From Nostoc sp. KVJ3 (lineage in GTDB: Bacteria > Cyanobacteriota > Cyanobacteriia > Cyanobacteriales > Nostocaceae): 64,000 nt of DNA. The stretch is from NCBI RefSeq assembly GCF_026127265.1, contig NZ_WWFG01000002.1, forward strand, positions 3,319,501 to 3,383,500, written 5' to 3'. How positions within the stretch are numbered: the stretch's first letter is position 1; each line of letters starts with the position of its first letter. The notes under the pieces are model-generated. The model worked only from the letters and a program-made list of their open reading frames with translations. It was not told the origin of the DNA and ran no database searches. Both the position numbers and the translations under genes were made by a program. Positions 25,584 to 37,500 of this stretch are shown in pieces.

Positions 25584-28500
25584 TCAATTACTTTTTTTGT
25601 CCAAAGTCGAATTGCTAAAGTTGGTAAAGAAAGCTTGGAGTAATTTATCGTCTACTTCCGGCCAGCGAAGGGTGGTATCTGCAAGTCCATTGAGGGTATT
25701 TTGGCAATCAATTTTTAAGCTAGATGTTGCATTGGACTCTGAAGATGTATTGTCTTCAGCCAGCGATATAGCTGAATATAAAGCGTTATCAGTAGAAATT
25801 TGGTTACTACGAACTAGTTTAGCTTGCCAACCCTCATCGGAAAGCTCTTGCAGTGGGTAGCCCAAAGAGCGGATGCAGTTAATAAATTGACTCCAAGGAG
25901 CAGAATGAGAACTAATTAGATGGAAGGCTTTGCCCAAAGATTCTGGCTGCTGCGACAGGTTGATTAAGGCCTTGGCAAGATAGTCAACAGGTGTAATTTC
26001 TATCAAACTGTTCATCTCTGGCGCACTTTTTAGTTGAATGCAGCTTTTGATGAATCTGTAAAACATATCATTTGAATTCCAAACGCCGGTTTGACTGTGC
26101 CATGTTATTCTACCAAGCCTGTAGATACTACAAGGCAAACCGCGATCGCGTGCTATCATGACAATCTTTTCTGCAACCCATTTACTTTGGGTATAACCTC
26201 CAACCAGCCCTTGACTGTGTTCCAGAGGATCATTTTCTAAAACAACCCCTAATTTGAAATACTCATCTGAGGTAAAAACACTAGCAGTAGAAATGAAATG
26301 CACAGGCTTGATTTTGATTTGACTAGCTAATCTCAAGACTTCCTCAGTACCACGAACATTTGCTGCTTTGAACAAAGCGTATGGATAAATATTATTCACC
26401 AAAGCGCCATTATGGTAAATTGAGTCAATTTTAAGAGCCATGAAGTGAAACTGCTCATCTGAAAGACCGAGAAGCGGTTGAGATAAATCTCCTAATACTG
26501 GAATAATCCGCGAGTTAAAAGATTCCTCCCAAACTAAATAAGTTTTTAGGGTTTCTTCCAGTCGTTGTTTCCCTGCGTTAAAATCACCAGCACGCACCAA
26601 ACAATAGATATCTGCTTGAGTTTGTTGTAATAATTCTGCCAGCAAGAAAGCACCGACAAAGCCTGTTGCACCTGTCAGCAGAATCGCCTTTGGTTCACTT
26701 ACAGGTTGATAAACTAGGTTTCCTGGCTTAATTGTCTGGTCTAGGACAACTTCAGCCTCTAAGTTTAGAGTAGTAATTTCATTTGCACGGACACTAGAGT
26801 TTGCCCCAAAGGTAGATTCAATAGTTTGAGCCAGTTCAGCTACAGTTGGGGCGGTAAATAAGTGGCGTAACGGTAACTTAATCTGGAAAGTCTCATTTAT
26901 CTGGGACATCACCCGAATTGTTGTCAGTGAATGACCTCCTAAGTCAAAGAAATTATCCACAACACCCACTTTCTCTATATGCAGTGCATTAGCCCAAATG
27001 TCTGCCAATATTTTCTCTACAGGGGTACGTGGTGCCACAAAAGTGACTGCCAACTGAGTATTCTGGAAATCAGGAACAGGTAAGGCTTTGCGGTCTACCT
27101 TGCCATTAGGAGTTAAAGGTAAAAGCTCTAACCTGACAAAAGCAGAAGGCACCATGTACTGTGGTAATTTTTCTGTCAAGAGAATGCGTAACTCATTAGT
27201 AGTTGGTGTTTGCTCCAACTGCGGCACAAAATAAGCTACTAAGCGTTTTTCTCCGGGAATATCTTCTCTCGCTACTACCACATTTTCTCTAACTCCTGGA
27301 TGCTGACTCAGTATTGCCTCAATTTCCCCTAGCTCAATTCGGAAACCTCGGATTTTTAGTTGATTGTCGATCCGTCCCAGGTATTCGATGTTGCCGTTTG
27401 GTAGATAACGTCCTATGTCTCCTGTTTTGTAAAGCCGAGAATCTGGTTCATCGTTAAAGGGATTGGAGATAAATTTCTCTTGTGTCAACTCTCTTTGATG
27501 GAGATAACCTCTTGCCACCCCTGCACCACCAATGTGCAGTTCTCCTGTTACACCAATTGGTACTGGTTGTAATTGCGAGTCTAAAATGTAGATTTGTGTA
27601 TTGGCAATTGGACGACCAATGGTAATTTTGTTGTCCTCTGGAGTGCATTTGGCTACTGTGGCACAGACGCTGGCTTCTGTTGGGCCATAAGCATTGAAGA
27701 AGTTTCTACTAGCAGACCAGAGTTTTATCAGTTCAGGAGAACAGGCTTCACCAGCGACGATGATTGTTTGCAGTTTGGGAAGTTCTTCAGTAGGTAGGAC
27801 TGCTAGGGCTGATGGTGGTAGGGTGACATGGGTAATTCCATCATCGCCCAATCGCTCCATTAACGGCATACCGGGCATTATTGAGTCTTTTGTTCCCAGG
27901 TATAGTGTTGCTCCTATTCTCAGGGCCATAATAACTTCCCAGATACAAGCATCAAAACTCAAGGAAGCAAACTGAAGAACGCGACTATCAGAGTGTACAC
28001 CAAAAGTTTGAATCTGAGCTTGAGCTAGGTTAACTAATCCCTGATGTTCAACCATCACACCTTTAGGTTTACCTGTGGAACCGCTCGTATAAATCACATT
28101 CGCTAGACTAGAAGCTGTGATTTTACTAGTAACGTTATCTTGATTATTTTGACCAATTTCTAACCAGATTTCATCTATAAAAACCAGTCTTGCTTGATTT
28201 GGGGGTAGTTGAGAAAGTAAGTGTTGTTGGGTGAGCAGTACCGGAACTTGAGTGTCTTCTAGCATAAAACTCAGACGCTCACTAGGATACTCTGGGTCAA
28301 GGGGTACGTAAGCGCCACCCGCTTTGAGAATTGCCAACAATCCTATGATCATTAAAAGCGATCGCTCCACACACAACCCCACTAGTACATCTGCGGACAC
28401 TCCCAAGGACTGCAAGTAATCAGCTAACTGGTTAGCACGACAATTTAACTGGTGGTAAGTCAGCTGTTCATTTACTCTGCCAGAAGCCTCGCTGCGCTCG

Positions 28501-31500
28501 TCTACAAAGACAACTGCCACAGCATCGGGTGTGCGTTGAACTTGCTCTTCAAACAACTGATGAATACATTTATCGTGGGGATAGTCTACTTGAGTATCAT
28601 TCCACTCAACCAATAACTGCTGTTGCTCGGACGCTGTGAGCATTGGTAATTGCGAAATCCGCTCTTGGGGATTATCCACAATACCTTCTAGCAGTGTTAC
28701 AAAATGACCCATTATTCGTTCGATAGTGCTGCTATCAAACAAGTCAGTGTTGTACTGCCACCAACCCATTAGTCCAGTGCCAGTATTCTCCATTACTAAA
28801 GCCAGATCGAACTTTGTCGTGGAAGTCTCTATTGACAATTCGCTGACACTTAACCCGGTCAATTCCAATTGAGATGCGGGATTATTCTGGAGAATGAACA
28901 TCACTTGGAACAGTGGTGTATGGCTCATGTCTCGTTCTGGCTGCAATGCTTCTACCAACATTTCAAAGGGCAAATCTTGATGAGCATAAGCGGACAGTGC
29001 CATTTCTCTCAGGCGCGGGAGTAATTCGTTAAAGCTGGGGTTTTCTGCCAAGCTCGTCCGCATGACTAAAGTGTTGACAAAAAAGCCAATTAACCCTTCT
29101 ATATCAGTGCGATCGCGGTTAGCAATTGGTGTCCCGACCAAAATATCTGTTTGTCCCGTGTAGCGATAAAGCAGAGTATTATAAGCTGCCAACAAAGTCA
29201 TAAACAAAGTTCCCCCTTGCTGTTGACTCAGTTTTACCAACTTTTGAGTTAGCTCAACAGAAAGTGTAAACTCCAGATGTGCGCCATTGAAAGTCTGCAC
29301 AGCAGGTCTAGGTCTGTCTGTGGGTAATGGTAAAAATGTCGGTGCGTTTGCCAATTGTTGTTTCCAGTAGCTCAATTGGCTCTTCAGTACTTCCCCGACT
29401 AACCATTGTCTTTGCCAAATTGCAAAATCTGCGTACTGAATTGGCAGTGGCAACAAAGGTGACGGTTGACCCTGAGAATAAGCATTGTAAAGCGTTGTTA
29501 ATTCCTCAACATACACACTCATTGACCAACCATCACTGACAATGTGGTGCATACATACAGATAACCACTGTTCTGTAGGAGATAGCACCATTAATGTGGC
29601 TCTAATTAATGCTTCTGACTCTAAGTCAAAAGGCTCAATTGCTTGTTGTTGCAGTAATTTCTGTGCAGCCGTTTTTTGTTGTGTTACGGGTAAATGCTGC
29701 AAGTCAACAACAGTAATTGTCCAATTCGTCTGGGTTTGAATAGTTTGTAAAGGCTTTCCATCAATGACAACAAAGTTGGTGCGTAATGCTTCGTGGCGAT
29801 GAATAATTTCCCTAAAGCTTTGTTCTAAGGCAACAACATTAATAGTTCCGACTAAGCGCAAGCCAACGGGGATGTTGTATGAGGCACTATTTGGGTTTAA
29901 CTTGTCTAAAAACCACAAACGCTGTTGAGCGTAAGACAGTGGTATTTCTGCATTCTCTGCCCGCTTTAAGATGGGTGGTGCAGCAAGTTCTAAGTCTTGT
30001 TGCTGCAACTGTTGAATGTTTTGGGACAATTGAGCAATTGTTGGCGCAGCAAATAAGCTACGCAATGGTAGTTCGACTTTCAAGTTGGTACGGACGCGGG
30101 AAACCAGTTGCGTTGCTAGTAGCGAATGTCCTCCAAGTTCAAAGAAGTTATCATGTATGCCCACAAGGTCTACTTTCAACACTTGCGCCCAAATTAGTGA
30201 CAAAATTTCTTCAATTGGGTTACGTGGAGCAACATATTTGTCCGATAATTGGCTTTGTAAATCAGGTGCAGGTAGGGCGCGGCGGTCTAATTTTCCGTTG
30301 GAGGTAATTGGTAGAGCTTCCAAGATAACTATTGCACTTGGCAGCATATACTCTGGTAACTTCTCCTTGAGGAAGCTACGCACAACGTTTACAGAGACTC
30401 TCTGCTCTGGCTGTGGCACAATGTAAGCGACTAAACGTTTATCACCTGGAGTATCTTCTCGCACAACTGCACAAGATGCCTGTACATTAGTATCTTGGCT
30501 CAGTACTGCTTCAATTTCGCCCAACTCGATGCGGAAACCGCGAATTTTAACTTGATTATCGATGCGTCCTAAAGATTCGATGTTACCGTCAGCTAAATAA
30601 CGTGCTAAATCCCCTGTTTTGTAAAGGCGAGAATCAGGGTCACTACTAAAAGGATTTGGGATGAATTTTTCTTGTGTTAACTCTGGGCGGTTCAAGTAGC
30701 CTCTGGCTAAAAGCACACCAGCAATGTACAATTCCCCTTGTACACCAATGGGTACAGGCTGTAAATATTTATCTAGGATGTAGATTTGAGTATTAGAAAT
30801 AGGTCGCCCAATTGGAGGTAGTGGCGGCCAAGTATCTACTAAATTAGGCAAAGTAAAACTGGTGGCTACATGACTCTCGGATGGCCCGTAATGATTGTGT
30901 AGAGTACAGTCACTTAGCTGACTCAGCCACTTGGAAATGGCAGGAGTAATCTGTAACTGTTCCCCAGCAGTAATGATTTCCCGCAAATGAGTATTTACTA
31001 ACTCACTACCAACAGCGAATTCTGCTAGTTGTTGTAATCCCACAACGGGGAGAAACATTCTTTGAATTGCTTTTTCTTGGATTACTCTTAACAAATTTGA
31101 GGTATCGTGGCGTAATTCCTCAGTTATTAAGAACAATGTACCGCCAGAACACCAAGTAGTGAAGATTTCTTGGAAGGAGACATCAAAGTTAATCGAAGCA
31201 AATTGTAGGGTTTTTGCTCTACGAGCAATTTTCAGATTGTCGGGATGCCACAAAATCAGATTGCAAAGGGCAAGCTGATTCATGGCTATACCCTTTGGTT
31301 GACCTGTAGAACCAGAAGTGTAAATTATGTAACCCAAGTTATTGGCTTGTACGCCAGTGATGAGATTATCCTGGCTGCACTGAGAAATTAATTCAGGGTC
31401 AGTATCTAGGCAAACAAGCTGTGTTTGATTTGGGGGCAGTCGGTCAAGAAGCGATCGCTGAGTTAGCAAGACTTTAGCTTGAGTATCCTCTAAAATATAG

Positions 31501-34500
31501 CTCAAACGCTCAGTTGGATACTCTGGATCGAGTGGTACATACGCTCCCCCTGCTTTGAGAATTCCCAACAGTCCAATGACCATCTCCAAAGAGCGCTCGA
31601 CACACAACCCGACTAGAATATCTGCACCTACACCCAAAGAGCGCAAGTGATGAGCTAATTGGTTAGCGCGACAGTTTAATTGGTTGTAAGTAAGTTGTTG
31701 CTCCTTAAACTCCACTGCCACCTCATCGGGTGTCAGTTCTACCTGCTCCTCAAACAACTGATGTATGCACTTATGAAGGGGATAATCAACTTGAGTATCG
31801 TTCCACTCAACAAGTAATTTTTGTTGCTCAACTTCACTCAGCAGAGGCAATTGTGAGATTTGCTGTTGAGGATTAGCAACAATGCTTTCCAATAATGTGA
31901 CAAAATGATTTGTCATGCGCTCGATAGTACTAGCATCAAACAAGTCAGTACTGTACTCCCACAATCCTATCAGCCCAGTAGGACTATTCTGCATGATTAA
32001 GGTTAAATCAAACCTGGAAGTTGTCAGTTTTACTGGCAATGAACTGACATTGAGCTTACTCATTTCTAATCCAGATGTGGGCGCATTCTGGAGGACAAAC
32101 ATTACCTGGAACAATGGTGTGTGGCTGAGATCCCGTTCTGGCTGCAATGCTTCCACCAGCATTTCAAAGGGCAAATACTGATGAGAGTATGCCTCCATTG
32201 CCATATCCCGAACATGGGTGAGTAATTCGCTAAAGGTGGGATTTTCTGTCAAGTTAGTCCGCATGACTAAGGTATTGACAAAAAAGCCAATTAACCCTTC
32301 TATCTCAGTGCGATCGCGGTTAGCAATTGGCGAACCCACCAATATATCTTCTTGTCCTGTGTAGCGATAAAGCAGGGTATTATATGCCGCTAACAAAGTC
32401 ATGAACAGGGTACAACCTTGCTGTTGACTCAGTTTGGTTAGTTGTTGAGTTAACTCAACAGACAGGGCAAACTCAAGATATGCACCATTGAAAGTCTGCA
32501 CAGCAGGTCTGGGTCTGTCTGTGGGTAATGGCAAGAATGTCGGTGCGTTTGCCAATTGTTGTTTCCAGTAGCTCAATTGGCTATTGAGTACTTCCCCTTG
32601 CAACCATTGTCTTTGCCAAATTGCAAAATCTGCGTACTGAATTGGCAGTGGCAACAGTGATGAGAGTTGACCCTGAAAATAAGCATTGTAAAGTGTTGTT
32701 AATTCCTCGACAAACACACCCATAGACCAGCCATCACTGACAACGTGGTGGATAGACACTGATAACCACTGTTCTATAGGAGACAACACCACTAATGTCG
32801 CTCTGATTAAGGAATCATTTGTTAAGTCAAAAGGCTCAATTGCTTCTTGTTGGACTAATTTATATGCAGCAGTTTCTTGTTCTGTTAAAGGTAAATGCTG
32901 CAAGTCAACAACTGTCAGTGACCAATTTGGTTCTACTTGAATGATTTGAGTTGGTTTTCCATCAACGGAAACAAAATTAGTGCGTAATGCTTCGTGGCGA
33001 TGAATAATTTCCCTGAAGCTTTGTTCCAAAGCGACAACATTCACATTTCCGACAAAGCGCAACCCCATTGGGATGTTATAGAAAGGACTGTCCGGCTCGA
33101 ACTGGTCTAAAAACCACAAACGCTGTTGAGCATAAGACAGTGGTATTTCTGCGTTCTCTGCCCGCCTTAAGATGGGTGGTGCGGCAAGTTCTAAGTCTTG
33201 TTGCTGTAATTGCTGAATTAATTGTGCTAACTCTGCAATTGTTGGTGCAGCAAATAGCGATCGCAATGGCAGTTCTACTTTCAAGCTGCTACGCACACGG
33301 GAAACCAGTTGCGTTGCTAATAGGGAGTGTCCTCCCAAAGTAAAGAAGTTATCATGTCTACCTACAAGCTCTATTTTTAGGACTTGTTGCCAAATCAGTG
33401 CAAGGATTTCTTCAATTGGGTTACGTGGAGCTGCATATTTATCTGATAATGTACTACTTGGCTCTGGTGCTGGTAGGGCGCGACGGTCTATTTTGCCGTT
33501 GGAGGTTAGGGGTAAAGATTCTAAGATGACGATCGCACTTGGTACCATGTATTCTGGTAGCTTTTCTTTGAGGAAGCTACGCAGTTCACTAATTGTGGGT
33601 GTACTTCGACTTCGCTCAGTACAAGTCTGCTCTGGTTGCAGTACGATGTAGGAGACTAGGCGCTTGTCACCAGGAATGTCTTCGCGGACGATGACCACAG
33701 ATGTTTGTACATCTTGATGTTGACTTAGTGCTGCTTCGATTTCTCCCAACTCAATGCGGAAACCCCGGATTTTTACTTGGTTGTCGATACGTCCCAGATA
33801 TTCGATATTGCCATCTGGTAAATAACGAGCCAAATCTCCGGTTTTATAGAGGCGCGGACTGGAGGCTGGAGATTGGGCTATTTTTCTCCTCCGCTCCCTT
33901 ACCCCTCCTGCCTTCTGCCTCCTGCCTCCTGCCTCCTCAAACGGGTTGGGGATGAATTTCTCTTGTGTTAACTCTGGACGGTTGAGGTAGCCTTTTGCTA
34001 ATCCTGCACCACCGATGTGTAACTCTCCTGGTACACCCAAAGGTACTGGTTGTAAGTTTTGGTCGAGTATATATATCTGAGTATTAGAAATTGGGCGACC
34101 AATAGGCACAGTCTTCAAATTGCTCTCTGGTTGACATTCCCAGAAGGTGACATCAATTGCCGCTTCTGTCGGCCCGTAGAGATTATGCAATTGGCACCCT
34201 AAACAGGCAAAAAAGCGTTCCTGAAGTTCTTTTGGCAGTGCTTCACCACTACAAATAACTCGCTTCAAGCTACTGCAATCTTTTAAACCTTGTTCTTCTA
34301 AAAAAATCTGGAGCATCGAAGGGACAAAATGCAGTGTAGTAACTTGCTGTTCTAGTATTAGGTTGACCAAGTAACCACTATCTTTATGTCCACCTGGTTT
34401 AGCTACAACTAAACGCGCTCCAGTCAATAACGGCCAGAAAAACTCCCAAACGGAGACATCGAAGCTGAAAGGAGTTTTCTGTAAAACGCAGTCTATTTCT

Positions 34501-37500
34501 GTTAATTGATATGCTTGCTGCATCCACAGGAGGCGATTGCAAATCCCTAGATGCGTATTTATCGCTCCTTTAGGCTTTCCGGTGGAACCCGAAGTGTAAA
34601 TTACATAAGCCAAGTTACTAGCTTGCACGCCAGTGATTGGATTTTGCTGATTCGACTGGAGAATGATTTCCCAGTCGGTATCTAAGCAAACAACACGTGC
34701 TTGATGTTCTGGTAATTTCTCAACTAATTGCTGCTGACTCAGTAATACTGAAACTTGAGCGTCTTCAAGCATAAAACTCAGACGGTCTTGGGGATACTCA
34801 GGGTCAAGTGGTACATAAGCCCCACCCACCTTAAGAATACCAAGTAATCCCACTACCATCTCTAAAGAACGCTCGGCACATATCCCCACCAGCACATCTG
34901 CGGACACTCCCAAAGAACGTAAGTAGTGCGCCAACTGATTAGCACGACAATTTAACTCGTGATACGTCAATTGTTGATTCTCAAACACTACCGCTACAGC
35001 ATCAGGCGTGCGCTCCACCTGCTCCTCAAACAACTGATGGATACATTTATCGAAGGCGTAATCTACTTGAGTATCATTCCATTCAATTAATAACTGTTGC
35101 TGCTCAGATGCTGTGAGCATTGGTAATTGAGAAATGCGCTCGCTGGGATCCGCCACAATTGCTTCAAGTAAAGTCACAAAATGACGAGTCATGCGTTCGA
35201 TAGTGCTGCTATCAAACAAGTCAGTGTTGTAATCCCACCCTCCCACTAGTCCGGTGCTAGTGTTTTCCATTGATAAAGTTAAATCAAACTTAGCGATCGC
35301 ACTTTCTATTGGCAATTCACTGACGCTTAACCCAGTCAACTCTACTTCAGATGTGGACGCATTATTAAGAACGAACATTACTTGGAACAATGGTGTATGG
35401 CTCAAGTCCCGTTCTGGTTGCAATGCTTCCACTAGCATTTCAAAGGGTAAATCTTGATGAGCATAAGCGGACAGTGCCATTTCCCGGATACGTGGGAGTA
35501 ATTCGTTCAAACTCCGATCGCCTAATATCTCTGTCCGCATCACTAAAGTGTTGACAAAAAAGCCAATTAACCCTTCTATCTCGGAGCGATCGCGGTTAGC
35601 AATTGGTGTCCCCACCAAAATATCTTCTTGTCCCGTGTAGCGATAAAGCAGAGTATTATATACCGCTAACAAAGTCATAAACAAAGTCACCCCTTGCTTT
35701 TGACTCAGCTGCACCAACTGTTGAGTTAGTTCACTCGACAAAGCAAACTCAAGATATGCACCATTGAAAGTCTGCACAGCAGGTCTGGGTCTGTCTGTGG
35801 GTAGTGGCAAGAACGTGGGTGCATTCGCTAATTGTTGTTTCCAATAACTCAATTGGCTCTTTAGTACTTCCCCTTGCAACCATTGTCTTTGCCATAAGGC
35901 GAAATCTGCGTACTGAATTGGTAGTGGCAACAGTGGTGAGAGTTGGCCTTGAGAATAAGCATTGTAAAGCGTTGTTAATTCCTCAACAAACACACCTATT
36001 GACCAGCCATCAGAGACAACGTGGTGCATACACACTAATAACCACTGTTGTGTATGAGACAGCACCAGTAATGTTGCTCTGATTAATGCTTCTGACTCTA
36101 AGTTAAAAGGCTCAATTGCTTGTTGTTGGACTAATTGCTGTGTAGCGATTTCTTGTTCTGTTAAAACTAAATGCTGCAAATCAACTACTGTTACTGACCA
36201 ATTTGGTTGTGTTTGAATGATCTGAGTAGCTTGTCCATCAACAGTAACAAAGTTAGTACGTAATGCTTCGTGGCGATGAATAATTTCAATTAAGCTTTGT
36301 TGTAGCGCGGCAACATTAAGAGTTCCGACTAAGCGCAACCCGAAGGGAATGTTGTATGAAGCACTGTTCGGCTCTAACTGGTCTAAAAACCACAAGCGCT
36401 GTTGAGCATAAGATAGTGGTAGTTCTGCATTCTCTGCCTGCCTTAAAATGGGTGGTGCAGCTAGTTCTAAGTCTTGTTGCTGTAACTGCTGAATCAATGG
36501 CATTAATTCCGTAATTGTTGATGCAGCAAATAACTCACGCAATGGTAGTTCTACTTTGAAGCTAGTGCGGATACGTGAAACCAGTTGTGTTGCTAGGAGT
36601 GAGTGTCCCCCAAGTTCAAAGAAATTATCGTAAATACCCACTTGCTCTACTTTCAAAACTTGCGCCCAGAGGAGTGCAAGCATTTCCTCAACGGGTGTAC
36701 GCGGGGCGACATATTTTTCTAGGAGTGCGGTGTCTAAGTCTGGTTTTGGCAGAGCGCGGCGGTCTACTTTGCCGTTGGGAGTCAAAGGGAAAGATTCCAA
36801 GATTACTATTGCCGAAGGTATCATGTAATCTGGCAGCTTTGCTTTGAGAAATTGACGTATTTCACCCATCGTAGGTTGACAGTTCTGATGCGTTACGATG
36901 TAGGCGACTAAACGTTTATCTCCAGGCGTATCTTCGCGGACAATGACACAAGATATCTGCACATCGCTGTGTTGGCTCAAAACTGCTTCAATTTCGCCCA
37001 ACTCAATCCGTAAACCACGTATTTTTACTTGGTCATCGATGCGTCCTAAGTATTCAATATTGCCATTGCTTAAATAACGCGCTTTATCCCCGGTTTTATA
37101 TAATTTACTCCCTCCTGCCTCCTGCCTTCTGCCTTTTGCCTTCTCAAACGGATTGGGAATGAATTTTTCTTGTGTTAAATCGGTGCGGTTAAGGTATTCC
37201 CTAGCTAGACCATCTCCCCCAATGTATAATTCTCCCGGAAAACCAATACCTACTGGTTGTAGTTGGGGATCTAACAAATAGATTTGTGTGTTGGAAATTG
37301 GCTGCCCGATGGGAATAGTTGTCGCGCCTTCTGGGACATCCTGCACTAAGTACCAGGAACTAAATGTTGTATTCTCTGTTGGCCCATAAACATGGAGTAG
37401 TCGCTGCGGCGCACCATTGTTGAGTACTTCTTTAACCCATTTAGGATCGACAGCCTCGCCGCCAAATAGAAGATAGCGTAGTGAATTGAAAGCAGAGGGG

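Noticed and set aside
25366..25860. Rightward 164-codon frame
   Set aside because: Two thirds is antisense to the ncpB reductase region; the remainder has no family resemblance or ribosome site.
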